From Chlorobaculum parvum NCIB 8327 (GTDB lineage Bacteria; Bacteroidota; Chlorobiia; Chlorobiales; Chlorobiaceae), in the NCBI RefSeq assembly GCF_000020505.1, contig NC_011027.1, positions 2,092,001 to 2,156,000 of the forward strand: 64,000 nt of DNA, given 5' to 3'. The notes beneath the pieces are model-generated. The model made no database searches and was not told the origin of the DNA. It was given only the letters and a program-made list of their open reading frames with translations. Positions 63,974 through 64,000 of this stretch are shown here, one piece after another. The first letter of the stretch is position 1. Every line of letters starts with the position of its first letter. The position numbers and the translations under genes are program-made.

Positions 63974-64000
63974 TTCCTTGTTGTTTACGGGACAAAAGAG

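Overview
The window is chromosomal DNA of a green sulfur bacterium (Chlorobi), most probably a Chlorobaculum close to C. tepidum. The diagnostic genes are the homodimeric type-I reaction centre (pscA, and pscB cut by the left edge), the chlorosome envelope genes csmB and csmE plus a CsmC/D/H-like gene, a fumarate reductase/succinate dehydrogenase with a heterodisulfide-reductase-like subunit, rubredoxin and a small soluble c-type cytochrome. Assignment rests on protein sequences recognised by eye; no search was run.

Layout. 1-9.4 kb: pscB and pscA (leftward), then rightward dapF, amrS-amrB, glutamate dehydrogenase and rubredoxin, a leftward mtgA, a c-type cytochrome and tRNA-Arg(CCU). 9.4-18 kb: leftward mutL, cinA, thrA, atpG and atpA. 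18-21.2 kb: rightward thrB-thrC-plsC. With thrA on the other side of atpAG, this supplies the threonine branch. 21.2-27.5 kb: leftward ribH, gmhA, hemE, then an FrdA/FrdB/HdrB-like operon. 27.5-34.6 kb: a leftward block led by a CsoR/CstR-type regulator with a palindromic operator in its promoter, then a TolC-like protein, a half-size adaptor lipoprotein, an RND pump, a small PII-like protein and an ETHE1-like metallo-beta-lactamase-fold protein, then a CBS protein. 34.7-36.3 kb: a START-like protein, a 40-residue membrane peptide and csmB. 36.3-40.9 kb: a tight operon that looks like N-acetylmuramic acid salvage (AmgK-like kinase, MurU-like nucleotidyltransferase, NamZ/DUF1343 muramidase, SSS transporter). 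41-45 kb: receiver / hybrid histidine kinase / receiver, with a frame-shifted PAS remnant in front of the kinase, directly followed by csmE and a second chlorosome-type gene. 45-50 kb: NAD(P)-binding protein, a duplicated pentapeptide-repeat protein, two small unknowns, an ArsA-family ATPase and an HTH-PAS protein. 50-54.3 kb: two tandem kup potassium transporters. 54.4-61 kb: TPR protein, RlpA, PHP protein, membrane protein, unknown, methyltransferase, CIA30-like protein and SPFH protein. 61-64 kb: a GIY-YIG gene among dRS3-like palindromes, mnmE, an SDR, and a double inverted 64-nt palindromic element at the right edge.

The most notable candidates are (1) the CstR-like/RND/ETHE1-like block, which reads as a sulfide- or persulfide-responsive efflux and detoxification operon, (2) the MurNAc salvage operon with an apparently cytoplasmic NamZ in a presumed photoautotroph, (3) the unannotated 40-residue membrane peptide beside csmB, and (4) the REPIN-like 64-nt inverted pair and the GIY-YIG gene bracketed by dRS3-like repeats. 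No CRISPR array, rRNA, prophage or intact insertion sequence was seen.
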